Assembly: GCA_958347955.1 (NCBI GenBank)
Contig: CATVXH010000002.1
Span: forward strand, 129,479-193,478
Direction: 5' to 3'
Origin: an uncultured Sutterella sp.
GTDB lineage: Bacteria > Pseudomonadota > Gammaproteobacteria > Burkholderiales > Burkholderiaceae_F
DNA length: 64,000 nt
Under the pieces are notes generated by a model. It was not told the DNA's origin. It searched no databases and saw only the letters and a list, made by a program, of their open reading frames with translations. This document shows, in pieces, positions 1 through 8,835 of the stretch (position 1 is the stretch's first letter; each line of letters starts with the position of its first letter). Both the position numbers and the translations under genes were made by a program.

Positions 1-61
1 GCTGAGATCGAGACCTACGGCTTTTTGCTAAATTCAGTCAGATTTTTTACAAAAAAACACG

Positions 62-84
62 ATTAGGGTTGTGTTTGTCCTAAT
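62..84. promoter_or_regulatory. Candidate operator upstream of the RND efflux operon
   Basis: ATTAGG at 62-67 and CCTAAT at 79-84 form a perfect 6-bp inverted repeat around an 11-bp spacer, 61 bp before the adaptor start. The size and symmetry suit a TetR-type repressor site, the usual control of AcrAB-like pumps. No regulator gene is in the window, and a 6-bp arm could arise by chance. Confidence 0.3.
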
Positions 85-145
85 GTGTCGAAAAAATTCT
101 TAAGGTAACATTAACTGATTCAGCTATTGATGGTAATTCAAAAGA

Positions 146-1261
146 ATGTCTTTGAAGTCTATTTTTGTTGTCACAATTGCCGCCTGCGCGTTACTGGCCG
201 GTTGCGGGGATAAAAAAGGTCCTGTTGAACGACCTCCCGTGGAAGTCTCAACCATGACTGTGATGCCGACGACGGCGATTCGCTGGGTTGACACATTCGG
301 GCAAACCGAAGGCGCCGAAGAGGTAGAGGTGCGCGCCCAGGTTTCCGGTGTTTTAAGAAAGCTCAACTTCAAAGAAGGCGAAACCGTCAAGGCGGGGGAA
401 ACTCTTTTTGAAATTGAAAAGGAACCCTACGAGGCGCAGCTTCGTCAGGCTAAAGCTCAAACCCGGCAGGCCAAGGCTGAATTGATTAAAGCGCAGCGAG
501 ACGCCAACCGCGCTTCAAAACTTATTAAGGTGAACGCGGTGAGCCGTCAGGAGTATGACGATTCACTAAGCGCTTTGGCCGTCGCCAAAAGCGCGCTCGC
601 CCTGGCGCAGGCCCAAGAGCAAAATGCCGCCATCGACCTTTCGCACGCGTTGGTTCCCGCGCCTGTCGACGGCATCGCGGGTAAAAGCGAGGTCAATATC
701 GGCTCACTGATTACCTCCGGCACCACCTTGCTGACCACTATCACGCAGCCCGACACATTGCGAGTGTCTTTTGCGATCGGCGATAAGTCGCTTGTCGGAG
801 CCGAACTCACAAAAGACAATATTGTCCGTGTTTTCATTCCCGATACGACGGAGTTTTTACCGGCCAAACTGGACTATATCGGCAATCAGATTGATCCGGA
901 TCGGGGAACGCTCAGACTGCGCGCTGTGTTGCCTCAGACGAAGAAACTGCTGCCTGGGCAATACGTGCAGGTGCGTCTCATGATGGGCGAATATAAAGAA
1001 GCTTATTTGGTGCCGCAGGGCGTCGTGCGCCAAAAGTCCGACGGAACTTACTCAGTCTACGTGATGCAGGACGGCGTGGCGCGGGAAAGGGGAGTGCTTT
1101 TGGGCAACTGGGAAGGCACCGATTGGATTGTGACCTCGGGGTTAAATCCGGGAGATAAGGTGATCACCAACCAGATCATGCGGCTTAGGGAAGGAATCCG
1201 GGTGACGGAAAAAGCCGCGGAGCCTAAGCAGGCGGCAAAGATGGAATCGGTTAACCCCTAA
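146..1261 (+). CDS. RND efflux periplasmic adaptor lipoprotein (AcrA/MexA family)
   Basis: Membrane fusion protein that should link an inner-membrane RND pump to an outer-membrane channel for drug or toxicant efflux. The N-terminus is a lipoprotein signal with lipobox LAGC, so the Cys at about residue 20 is the likely acylation site. A biotinyl-lipoyl-like half, an Ala/Gln-rich helical hairpin (about residues 100-150, rich in RQAKA-type repeats) and a beta-barrel/membrane-proximal part follow. The 371-residue length is normal. The pump gene begins 12 bp downstream, so the two form an operon. Substrate cannot be read from the sequence. Confidence 0.93.
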   Translation: MSLKSIFVVTIAACALLAGCGDKKGPVERPPVEVSTMTVMPTTAIRWVDTFGQTEGAEEVEVRAQVSGVLRKLNFKEGETVKAGETLFEIEKEPYEAQLRQAKAQTRQAKAELIKAQRDANRASKLIKVNAVSRQEYDDSLSALAVAKSALALAQAQEQNAAIDLSHALVPAPVDGIAGKSEVNIGSLITSGTTLLTTITQPDTLRVSFAIGDKSLVGAELTKDNIVRVFIPDTTEFLPAKLDYIGNQIDPDRGTLRLRAVLPQTKKLLPGQYVQVRLMMGEYKEAYLVPQGVVRQKSDGTYSVYVMQDGVARERGVLLGNWEGTDWIVTSGLNPGDKVITNQIMRLREGIRVTEKAAEPKQAAKMESVNP

Positions 1262-1273
1262 GCGGAGATCGAG

Positions 1274-4200
1274 ATGCTTTCGCAATTTTGTATCCGTCGA
1301 CCGATTTTCGCCTCCGTGATGTCGATTTTGATCGTGCTCGCGGGTCTGGTGTGCATGCGTGTGTTGCCGCTGTCGCAGTATCCGGATATTTCCCCGCCTT
1401 CGGTTTCCATTTCCACAAGTTATGAAGGCGCCGACGCGCAGACTCTGGCCCGCACGATTGCCGCGCCGATCGAAGATCAACTTTCAGGCATTGAAGGGCT
1501 TCAGTACTACACCACTTCACTTCGCTCCAATGGCGATGTGCGTATTTCTTGTACGTTTGAAGTGGGCATCGACCCGAACGATGCCATGTTGGAAATCAAC
1601 AACCGTGTGAGAACGGCCGAGCGGCGTTTGCCCGAACAGGTGCGCCAAAATGGCGTGACGGTGAGAAAGCGTTCGGAAGAAACGCTTTTGATGATGGCGC
1701 TCACTTCACCCGACGGCTCCATGACTCCCACCCAGATGGCAGACTATGCCACGCTTAATATCGTTGATGACTTAAAACGCATTCCCGGTGTGGGTGATGT
1801 GAGTATTTTCGGCAACGTGCAGGGCGCCATGCGCATTTGGCTAAACCCGGACAAGATGGCGCTTTTGGGAGTGACGGTCCAAGATGTTGAAAATGCGGTG
1901 GATATTCAGAACCAGCAGTACGCCGCAGGCCGCGTGGGCGCGGCGCCCACCGTGCCCGATCAGCAACTTTTCTATACTGTTACGACCGAAGGGCAGCTTT
2001 TGACCGCAGAGGAGTTTGGCAATATCACCATTCGCTCTGACGGCCCCGACGGCATTATCCGTATGAAAGATATCGCCCGTGTCGAAGTGGGTAAGAGAAG
2101 CTACGACTCCTACAATCTTTTAAATAGCTCGCCCGCTATTACCGTGGCGGTGTATTTGCAAACAGGCGCCAATGCCATGAGCACGACCGAGCTTGTGAAA
2201 GAGCGCGTCGCGGAACTCGCCCAGCACTATCCCAAGGGACGCATCACCCACACGATCACCGACGATACGACGATCTTCGTTTCGGCCTCTTTAAATGAGG
2301 TTGGCAAAACCCTTTTTGAAGCCGGCATCTTAGTGCTTCTCGTCGTGTACCTCTTTTTGCAGAGCTGGCGAGCGACCCTTATTCCGATGATCGCTGTGCC
2401 GGTTTCTTTGATCGGCACCATGGTGGGGCTGTGGCTTTTTGATTTTTCTTTAAATACCCTCACGCTTTTTGCCATGACGCTTGCGATCGGCATTGTGGTC
2501 GATGACGCCATTGTTGTGCTTGAAAACGTGGAGCGCATTATGGTTGCGGAAGGGGTCTCTGCGCGCACGGCGGCCAAACGCGCCATGAAGGAAGTGGCGG
2601 GCGCTTTGGTGGCCATTGTGCTGGTGCTCTCGGCTGTGTTTGTGCCGGTGGCCTTTTTGGGCGGCATGGCGGGCGAGCTTTATCGTCAGTTTGCCGTCAC
2701 CATCACGATCTCGGTGGCGATTTCCGGTTTTGTCGCTTTGACACTCACGCCCGCGCTTTGCGCGATTTTGCTCAAACCCCGCACAAAGGATCCGGCGAAA
2801 TTCTTCCAGCGCTTTAATTTGGGGCTGGGACAATTGACGAAACTTTTCCAGCGCATGGTGGGGCTTGCTCTTCACCACCGCGTTGCCAGCGGTGTGATTC
2901 TTCTGGCGGTGATCGCAGCCTGCTGGCAAATGGTGCAGATCACTCCCACATCCTTCGTGCCCCGTGAAGACCAGGGCGTTGTGCGTTTAAGTTTGTCGTT
3001 GCCGGAAGGCGCTTCGCAAAGCCGCACAGAGCGTGTCTCCGATGAGTTGCAAAAGAAGATGGCTCAGATCGAGGGCGTGGAATCCGTTTTAACATTGACG
3101 GGTTTTGACACGGTGGCCAATGACACGCGTCAAAACGCGGCCACTTTTGTTTTGAAGTTAAAACTTTGGGATGACCGTAAGAACACAGCCAACGATATCG
3201 TCAAGATATTGACACAAATGGCAGAGGAAATAACGGAAGGGCGCGCCACGGCGTCGACTCCGGCGCCGATCCGCGGACTTGGTTCTTCGGGCGGTTTTTC
3301 CGGTTATCTGCAATCCAGAGAAAGCGATGATCCGCTGCAGCTTCAGGAAGTCGCCGATAACTTTATCGCCGAGTTGCAACGCTCGCCCTTGCTGACCGGA
3401 CTTCGTCACACCGGTATGGCGCAATCGCCGATGTTGGCCGTCAAGGTCGACGAGGCTAAAGCCATGTCGCTCGGGGTCTCTGTTTCTGATATCTACGACA
3501 CATTAGCCGCCTTCATGGGCAGCACCTACATCAATGACTTTACACGCAACGGTAAGATCAACCGCGTCATCATGCAGGCCGATGCGCCTTACCGTATGAA
3601 GCCCGAAGATTTAGGGCGTTCTTGGGTGAGAAACGACGCGGGTGAAATGATTCCAATGTCGACTTTGGTGACTTGGGAGAGAACCTCCGGGGCTGAAACG
3701 ATGTCGCGCATGAACGGATACCTTGCCGCGCGCTTTATGGGTGAGGCCGTGCAGGGCGTAAGTTCGGGCGAAGCCATCGCCGAGGTTGAACGCATCGGTG
3801 ATGAAATATTGCCCGAGGGGTATGCGATCGGATGGGTGGCTCAGGCTTTCCAGGAAAAGCGCTTGGGCGCTTCAGCGAGCACTGCGTTTATCTTCGGCAT
3901 CATTGTGGTGTTTTTGATTTTGGCCGCGCAGTATGAACGATGGTCCCTGCCGATTGCCGTTGTGCTCGCCGTGCCGTTTGCGGCGTTGGGGGCGCTTTTG
4001 GCCACCTACTGCCGGGGGCTTTCAAATGACATTTACTTCCAGATCGGCTTATTGGTGTTGGTGGGGCTGTCCGCTAAAAACGCCATTTTGATTGTGGAAT
4101 TTGCCGCGCAAAAACTCGAGCAAGGCAAGAGTGTTTTTGACGCGGCGCTTGAAGCGGCTTCTTTGCGGTTGCGACCGATTTTGATGACTTCACTTGCGTT

Positions 4201-4462
4201 TGTGCTGGGTGTTGTGCCCTTGGCGATTGCCACAGGGCCAGGTGCCGCGGCCAGACAATCCATGGGCACGGGCGTTCTGGGAGGAATGCTTGCGGCCACG
4301 TTCATTGCCATCATCTTTGTGCCTGTGTATTTCACCTGGTTTGTGTCCAAAAAACCGGTGCGTCGTGAAGAGGATGATGATGAGGCCGCCTCGCCGTTTT
4401 TAAGTCATCCGGAAAAAGAGGACGAAAAACCGCAGCAGACCAAGACTGAAGGCAACCAATAA
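1274..4462 (+). CDS. RND multidrug efflux pump, inner-membrane subunit (AcrB/MexB, HAE1 family)
   Basis: Proton-driven trimeric exporter of the HAE1 group. The 1062 residues match the family. TM4 holds the paired Asp of the proton relay in GIVVDDAIVVLENVER (about residues 405-420), and the first helix begins with the usual FCIRRPIFASV segment. The C-terminus is a charged Glu/Asp/Lys tail of about 35 residues (EEDDDEAA, EKEDEKPQQTK), longer and more acidic than usual. Co-transcribed with the adaptor. No TolC/OprM-type channel gene follows, so the outer-membrane partner must be encoded elsewhere. Confidence 0.95.
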   Translation: MLSQFCIRRPIFASVMSILIVLAGLVCMRVLPLSQYPDISPPSVSISTSYEGADAQTLARTIAAPIEDQLSGIEGLQYYTTSLRSNGDVRISCTFEVGIDPNDAMLEINNRVRTAERRLPEQVRQNGVTVRKRSEETLLMMALTSPDGSMTPTQMADYATLNIVDDLKRIPGVGDVSIFGNVQGAMRIWLNPDKMALLGVTVQDVENAVDIQNQQYAAGRVGAAPTVPDQQLFYTVTTEGQLLTAEEFGNITIRSDGPDGIIRMKDIARVEVGKRSYDSYNLLNSSPAITVAVYLQTGANAMSTTELVKERVAELAQHYPKGRITHTITDDTTIFVSASLNEVGKTLFEAGILVLLVVYLFLQSWRATLIPMIAVPVSLIGTMVGLWLFDFSLNTLTLFAMTLAIGIVVDDAIVVLENVERIMVAEGVSARTAAKRAMKEVAGALVAIVLVLSAVFVPVAFLGGMAGELYRQFAVTITISVAISGFVALTLTPALCAILLKPRTKDPAKFFQRFNLGLGQLTKLFQRMVGLALHHRVASGVILLAVIAACWQMVQITPTSFVPREDQGVVRLSLSLPEGASQSRTERVSDELQKKMAQIEGVESVLTLTGFDTVANDTRQNAATFVLKLKLWDDRKNTANDIVKILTQMAEEITEGRATASTPAPIRGLGSSGGFSGYLQSRESDDPLQLQEVADNFIAELQRSPLLTGLRHTGMAQSPMLAVKVDEAKAMSLGVSVSDIYDTLAAFMGSTYINDFTRNGKINRVIMQADAPYRMKPEDLGRSWVRNDAGEMIPMSTLVTWERTSGAETMSRMNGYLAARFMGEAVQGVSSGEAIAEVERIGDEILPEGYAIGWVAQAFQEKRLGASASTAFIFGIIVVFLILAAQYERWSLPIAVVLAVPFAALGALLATYCRGLSNDIYFQIGLLVLVGLSAKNAILIVEFAAQKLEQGKSVFDAALEAASLRLRPILMTSLAFVLGVVPLAIATGPGAAARQSMGTGVLGGMLAATFIAIIFVPVYFTWFVSKKPVRREEDDDEAASPFLSHPEKEDEKPQQTKTEGNQ

Positions 4463-4543
4463 TTGCAGGATCATCCTTTGCAGTTATTAGGTAGAAAAGT
4501 CGTTTTTCGAGAGAAGTTTTCTAAGCTTTGAACTGCTTAAAAA

Positions 4544-4618
4544 ATAGGCTAAAAATAAAAATCTCCGATTTGATAGGCTAAAAATAGACAAGAACTAGCC
4601 GTCAGAGAGGAGATTTTT
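4544..4618. repeat. Direct repeat and nested inverted repeat
   Basis: ATAGGCTAAAAATA occurs at 4544-4557 and again at 4573-4586. AAAAATCTCC at 4557-4566 pairs perfectly with GGAGATTTTT at 4609-4618. Inside, GGCTA (4576-4580) pairs with TAGCC (4596-4600). The structure ends in a T-rich stretch on the + strand about 150 bp after the RND pump, so it could terminate that operon. It could equally be the end of a lost insertion element. Confidence 0.45.
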
Positions 4619-5019
4619 ATTAGATTTGTTCTTTTTGACTTTCGTTGAGTGGCAAGACGAGCATTCTTTAATATGCACGCGGTCATTAACAGTCCTGAAG
4701 ATATACGCACTCTCAAAGTTATTTAACAGTGATTAAGTCATTGGGAACCACTTCAGATTTGATGTGTTTTGTTTTACTAAATCATAAATTACGATATACC
4801 AATCAGAGATCTTACCTTGTTGTACAAAAAGAGGATCGGGTCGGAGGCTAAAGATTAGTTCCTTAGGGATTGTGAATTCGTTTGTGTAAATTCCTTTTAG
4901 AGATATTTGGTGATTCTGTCACAAGCTCTTTTCGACTAAAAACAGGTTGCTTTTCAAGTGATGATGGCGCAACAAGTAGACCGCGCACTTGCTGAGTTTG
5001 CGCGACAACGAGCCAATAG

Positions 5020-5046
5020 TTAACAACAGCCGTCGGTTGTTGTTAA
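5020..5046. other. Strong hairpin downstream of the BrnA-like gene
   Basis: TTAACAACA (5020-5028) pairs with TGTTGTTAA (5038-5046). The stem continues inward with CC/GG plus one G-T pair and leaves a 3-base loop. It lies 44 bp beyond the end of the leftward brnA-like gene. There is no U-run on that side, so it is at most an atypical terminator. Confidence 0.4.
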
Positions 5047-5089
5047 AAGGCTTTTATTTTTGACAAACAGCTTCCCTAACAGTTTTTTT

Positions 5090-5299
5090 CTATGACCAAG
5101 TTGTTTTGGGTTTCAATTTTTTAGATACGCAATCACTTAGATATGAGTTAATCAACGTTTGATAAGGAATGTTTAACTCAAGTGACAGTTTTTTAAAGTA
5201 CTCGATATTCGCTTTATCCAGGCGAATTGTAATTAATCCCTTAGTTTTATCCGTGTAGGGGTTTTTAACAGCTTTTGAAAAATCGTATTCTTCACGCAT
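5090..5299 (-). CDS. brnA: BrnA-like antitoxin
   Basis: Short 69-residue protein with a basic ribbon-helix-helix-like core: GLITIRLDKANIEYFKKL gives the strand and first helix, and NIPYQTLINSYL the second helix. This is the pattern of BrnA antitoxins, which bind BrnT and repress their own operon. It overlaps the upstream brnT-like gene by 8 bp, so translation is probably coupled. The partner gene makes the family call firm; which toxin activity it restrains is inferred from the family. Confidence 0.85.
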   Translation of the reverse strand: MREEYDFSKAVKNPYTDKTKGLITIRLDKANIEYFKKLSLELNIPYQTLINSYLSDCVSKKLKPKTTWS

Positions 5300-5582
5300 A
5301 GTTTTTCTCCTTGTAGGAATTTGTTTCTTTTTTCGTTGCCTTTCTCGCGGAAATTATTCGGATCGGCTTTCCTTCCTCTCGATAGCAGTGGCAAACAACC
5401 AACAACCGTAGGTCCCGGCTAACTTCCATTAAAATGAACCTATCTTCATTTTCCGAATGGTCTGGATCATAAATAAACAGAGCATTCTCATCTTCGAAAA
5501 CAGTCTGCGCTTCTTGAAAACTAACGCCATGTTTTAAGACGTTAATTTTGTTCTTATCTTCATCCCAAACAAAAGAAAGCAT
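5292..5582 (-). CDS. brnT: BrnT-like ribonuclease toxin
   Basis: A 96-residue protein with the BrnT signature: FVWDEDKNKINVLKHGVSF at the N-terminus, then AQTVFED, and near the C-terminus IRIISARKATKKE with the family's conserved Arg/Glu residues. BrnT toxins are RelE-fold ribonucleases that inhibit translation under stress. It is first in the operon, with brnA overlapping its 3' end, which is the standard toxin-first order of this family. Length is normal and the gene appears intact. Confidence 0.88.
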   Translation of the reverse strand: MLSFVWDEDKNKINVLKHGVSFQEAQTVFEDENALFIYDPDHSENEDRFILMEVSRDLRLLVVCHCYREEGKPIRIISARKATKKETNSYKEKNYA

Positions 5583-5614
5583 TTTAATTCCTGTCTTATT
5601 TTGTATTTATATTG

Positions 5615-5631
5615 TACATATAAAATATGTA
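5615..5631. promoter_or_regulatory. 17-bp palindrome upstream of brnTA, candidate autoregulatory operator
   Basis: TACATATAAAATATGTA is a perfect 7-3-7 palindrome 33 bp upstream of the brnT start, inside an AT-rich promoter-like stretch. Ribbon-helix-helix antitoxins such as BrnA commonly bind sites of this kind to repress their own transcription. The binding role is inferred from position and symmetry. Confidence 0.5.
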
Positions 5632-5909
5632 TAAATAAAGAATTTGTAGAGTATGTCGCCAACGAGCGACATTGAGCCTGGTTTGTTTCAACGATTTTCT
5701 GACAAAAACTAAATTCCGTACTATTTCAATTCCTTTTTGATTTTGCTCATTGAAAAATGCGGCTGCTCAGAGATAGCGACGGTGAAGGCCGATAATCGGT
5801 TAGCGGAACGTGGTTTGCTGTCTAATGTATTGTTTAAGGGCGGACAAAGGCGAAGTCACGCAACCGGTGGCAAAGTATGGAGGAGAGCATAAGGTCCTCT
5901 TCCACGAGC

Positions 5910-5940
5910 GACCGTCTCGGACGAAAAATCCAAGACAGTC
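5910..5940 (-). terminator. Hairpin after the YidC-sulfatase gene, possible operon terminator
   Basis: Twelve-base arms at 5910-5921 and 5929-5940 flank a 7-base loop, 16 bp beyond the stop of the leftward operon. The two non-Watson-Crick positions become G-U pairs only in RNA read from the minus strand, which fits a 3' end of that operon. No U-run follows, so termination may be weak or the hairpin may only protect the 3' end. Confidence 0.4.
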
Positions 5941-5955
5941 GCAGTCCGTGCATCT

Positions 5956-8835
5956 TTAAGGCTTGATTTCTTTCCAGGCGTTTTTATCAAACATGGAGCC
6001 TTGGACTTCGTAGAAATGTTCCAATCGGTACTCGTTACCGGTCAAACCGTCCGGAACAAAGGTGTGGCGGACTTCCTTATTGACACGGATAGGACCGCTG
6101 CCGTTGACGTCAGCGAAAATAAATTTCATTGTGTCCACAATGCCCAGATGGTCGTCGGAAACTTTAAGCGCGGCTTTCGGATCGCCGTTTTTCGGTTTGA
6201 TCAGCAAAAGCGAGCTCGGACGGCCGATCTTGCCCATGGCGCCCTCCACTTCACTGAGTTCAGGCACTACACCGGAGCTGTGATCGGAGACAACCACGAT
6301 GGTGGTGTTGTCGAATATGACTTCTTCACGCATCCAGTCAAACCATCTGCCGAGCGTGGCAAGCGAGCAGACCTCGGCGGCCATTTGCCCCTCGGGGATG
6401 CCGTCGGCACGCGTGCCCGGGGTTTCATGGTCAAGGAGTCTGCAGGAACCCGGTTCCGTAAACCACGGATAGTGGCTCAATTCAGAGTCGATGAACTTAA
6501 AGGTGTTCTTCGTCGCTTTTGTGTTGGAGACTTCGGGTAAAAGCTCGAAAAGCGCCAGGTCACGGTAGAGGTTGTAGACAAGCGCCGCGGTGCTCTCACC
6601 CATTAAGCGTTCAATCCAGCGGCCGTCCTTGTAGATAAAGTTCTTTAAGCTCCAGGGCACAGAATTAAAGAGACTCACGGCAATCAAGAAGCTGTCGCTG
6701 TTGCCTTTGTCCACTTTGAGGTTATTCTGGGCCGTGTAGCGGCGCACGTAGCTGTCGCCGATGTTGCGGATCAAAAGCGGCCGGTGGTCGGTGTACTTGG
6801 AAAGGCGGTTTCGCTCAGTCCAATTGCGTTCATAGAGCACCGCGTCATAGCTGCCGCCGAAACGGTTAAGCGTATCGGCAAAGCCGCGGTTGATCTTTTC
6901 AGCCAATGTGAGATCCGTTTCTTTGTTTAATTCCCACGGAGTGCATTTTTCACCGCAAACAATGGAGGGCAGGCTCGAGAGCGTGGAGGGGCCGGAAGCC
7001 AACGCCTCACGGTACCAGGTAAAGCCTTGGTACTGCTTTTGAAGAATCGGGTTTTCAGCCATGATGCGGTCAAGGTGGCGGCCCGCGAACGCGTCAAGCA
7101 TCACCACGACCACATTGTGACCTTCTTTACTGAAGCCAAAGAGTCTGTCGTTGTAGTCAGGTAACTCGACCGACTGCTCATTTTCAGCGTCACGGGACCA
7201 GGCTTCCTGCGTGGCTTTAAGCATCACGACTGCGTTAATAAGGCTACCTGCGATGCAGAGCACTAAAAGTGTTTTTATCCAGGCGACTTTCCCGGAGCGC
7301 ACGAGCCAGATAAATGCCGCGGAGAAAAGAGCGATAACGCTGAAATCCACGAGTACGTTAACTGAGCGGAAGAGCGGATCAGTGTTGGCAATGATGAAAG
7401 CCTGGATCGTGCCGACATTTAACGGTAAAAGGAACGCGTAAACCGTCATCAAAAGCGCGATGAAGGAGAACGTGTAGCCCGCGCAATCCGCGTAGCCCGT
7501 CAGCTCAAAAAGTTTGGTGACGCACCAGAAAATAACACCGGCGACAGCCACGCACAACAGCAGCGTGGCAAGCACCTCTTCGATTCGGGAAAAGCCTTCA
7601 GGCGCGGTGGTGTAGGCTTGGATAGGCAGATAAAAGGCAAGTAAAAGCACGAGCCAAATCGCCGCCGGCGTGAGCAGCGCCGCGGGTTTAACCTGTTGGG
7701 AATAAAGCACCCGGCCTAAACCCACCTTAAAGTGCGTGATGACAAGCGATACGATTAAAAAGGCGGCGCCCGCCGACAAGGAGAAGTAATGGCGGTTCGA
7801 CCCCAGGAAATTCCACTTGCCCCAGACTTTCAATTCGTAATAGATCAGCAAAAGCACCAAAATGAGCGCGATCGGGTGCTTCCAAAGCTTCACTCGCACC
7901 GACTCAAAGAGGGCGAGCGCGGCCAAGAGCAAAAACGCGTAGTCGGAAGCGTCGCTTAGTGTCATTTTGAGCGCGTCGCTCAAGAATGTGATTTGATTGC
8001 TGCTCAAAATGGCAAGAACCGCGGCGAGGATCCAGAGGTAAAAGAGATAGCCGTCTTTAAGCGTGGCCTTGCCTGAAGTGGGGCCTGACTTTTCGGCAAA
8101 AGCGAAAGCTCTCTTGCCGAGATTGAGCAAAGCGCGTCCGAAGCCCTGCAATTTGCGGCTGAAATGACGCACGAGGTCGTAGACAATATTTTTTCCCAGC
8201 GAGAAGATGTTATTGAATGTCCAGTAAAGCACCAAGCCTGAGGCGGCGTTGTACAAAAGCACCAAAAAGAGCGCGGCCATGCCGTAGAGCTGGTATTTGT
8301 CGCGTTTTGAAAGGTTCTTTGTGTAAATGAGGGCGCTGGCGATATTGATGACAGTCATCAATATCGGCATGAAGTTAATGGCAAAGCCACCGATGACAAA
8401 AAGCTCATCAGGCTTGGACAGATCGGGCAGCCCCAAAAAGGAGATTCCCTGCAGGGGTTCAAAGTGGCTCAAAAAGTGATAAGCCGCGAAGAAAAATGGA
8501 ATCTGAAGGAAAAAGCCGATGCTCGAGCGCATGGTAAGAAGCGGCGAGTAGCCCGCCTGGCGGTGCATCGTCGTGATCATCGCGAAACGCTCTTGCCCCT
8601 TGTAGGAGCGCTTAATCATCGCTTCTTTAGCTTCAAAACTCTTGCGAATGGCCCGCTCTTCTTCCTGCCAGGCTTCGGCCTTCATGTAGATGGGCAAAAT
8701 CACGAAGTTGACAATCAGACTCATCACAATGATGGCCCAACCCCACTGGTGCGTGATGTCAAATCCCCAAAGGAGGGCCTTGTGCATCCAAAATTCAAGC
8801 GGGGCAATAAAGAGGGTATATAAAAAGTCGATCAT
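5956..8835 (-). CDS. Fusion of a YidC/Oxa1-like membrane domain with a sulfatase/phosphotransferase domain
   Basis: A 959-residue membrane protein. Residues 1 to about 225 resemble the five-helix core of YidC/Oxa1 insertases without the periplasmic P1 domain: GWAIIVMSL near 32-40, a charged cytoplasmic hairpin near 53-95, a Q-I-P-F helix near 111, and LVLYWTFNNIFSLGK near 201-215. Many further membrane helices span about 263-540. Residues about 570-959 are an alkaline-phosphatase-superfamily sulfatase domain: metal-site Asp in VVMLDAF (D581), likely nucleophile Thr618 in GPSTLSSLP, and SDHSS at 850-854. Such domains in LtaS and EptA transfer phosphoglycerol or phosphoethanolamine outside the membrane. 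The Arg expected in the YidC groove appears to be Asn43. Last gene of the operon, overlapping the previous one by 4 bp. Probably a surface-polymer transferase; its substrate is unknown. Confidence 0.8.
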   Translation of the reverse strand: MIDFLYTLFIAPLEFWMHKALLWGFDITHQWGWAIIVMSLIVNFVILPIYMKAEAWQEEERAIRKSFEAKEAMIKRSYKGQERFAMITTMHRQAGYSPLLTMRSSIGFFLQIPFFFAAYHFLSHFEPLQGISFLGLPDLSKPDELFVIGGFAINFMPILMTVINIASALIYTKNLSKRDKYQLYGMAALFLVLLYNAASGLVLYWTFNNIFSLGKNIVYDLVRHFSRKLQGFGRALLNLGKRAFAFAEKSGPTSGKATLKDGYLFYLWILAAVLAILSSNQITFLSDALKMTLSDASDYAFLLLAALALFESVRVKLWKHPIALILVLLLIYYELKVWGKWNFLGSNRHYFSLSAGAAFLIVSLVITHFKVGLGRVLYSQQVKPAALLTPAAIWLVLLLAFYLPIQAYTTAPEGFSRIEEVLATLLLCVAVAGVIFWCVTKLFELTGYADCAGYTFSFIALLMTVYAFLLPLNVGTIQAFIIANTDPLFRSVNVLVDFSVIALFSAAFIWLVRSGKVAWIKTLLVLCIAGSLINAVVMLKATQEAWSRDAENEQSVELPDYNDRLFGFSKEGHNVVVVMLDAFAGRHLDRIMAENPILQKQYQGFTWYREALASGPSTLSSLPSIVCGEKCTPWELNKETDLTLAEKINRGFADTLNRFGGSYDAVLYERNWTERNRLSKYTDHRPLLIRNIGDSYVRRYTAQNNLKVDKGNSDSFLIAVSLFNSVPWSLKNFIYKDGRWIERLMGESTAALVYNLYRDLALFELLPEVSNTKATKNTFKFIDSELSHYPWFTEPGSCRLLDHETPGTRADGIPEGQMAAEVCSLATLGRWFDWMREEVIFDNTTIVVVSDHSSGVVPELSEVEGAMGKIGRPSSLLLIKPKNGDPKAALKVSDDHLGIVDTMKFIFADVNGSGPIRVNKEVRHTFVPDGLTGNEYRLEHFYEVQGSMFDKNAWKEIKP

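Larger units (their letters stand above)
4463..5089. other. Gene-poor AT-rich region with short repeats
   Basis: No supportable gene between the RND operon and the toxin-antitoxin pair. It holds a nested inverted repeat and a 14-bp direct repeat near 4544-4618 and a strong hairpin at 5020-5046. Composition is clearly more AT-rich than the RND genes. It may be decayed mobile DNA, but I recognise no transposase remnant. Confidence 0.5.
5583..5955. other. Intergenic region between brnTA and the YidC-sulfatase gene
   Basis: Holds the brnTA promoter region and palindrome at its left side and a hairpin at 5910-5940 at its right side. The middle, about 5640-5905, has no gene I can support. Short open stretches exist but lack a start with a ribosome binding site and recognisable similarity. 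Confidence 0.5.

Noticed and set aside
5640..5905. Possible small RNA or gene between brnTA and the YidC-sulfatase gene
   Set aside because: Open stretches lack a start with a ribosome binding site, and I found no extended stem structure there apart from the 5910-5940 hairpin.
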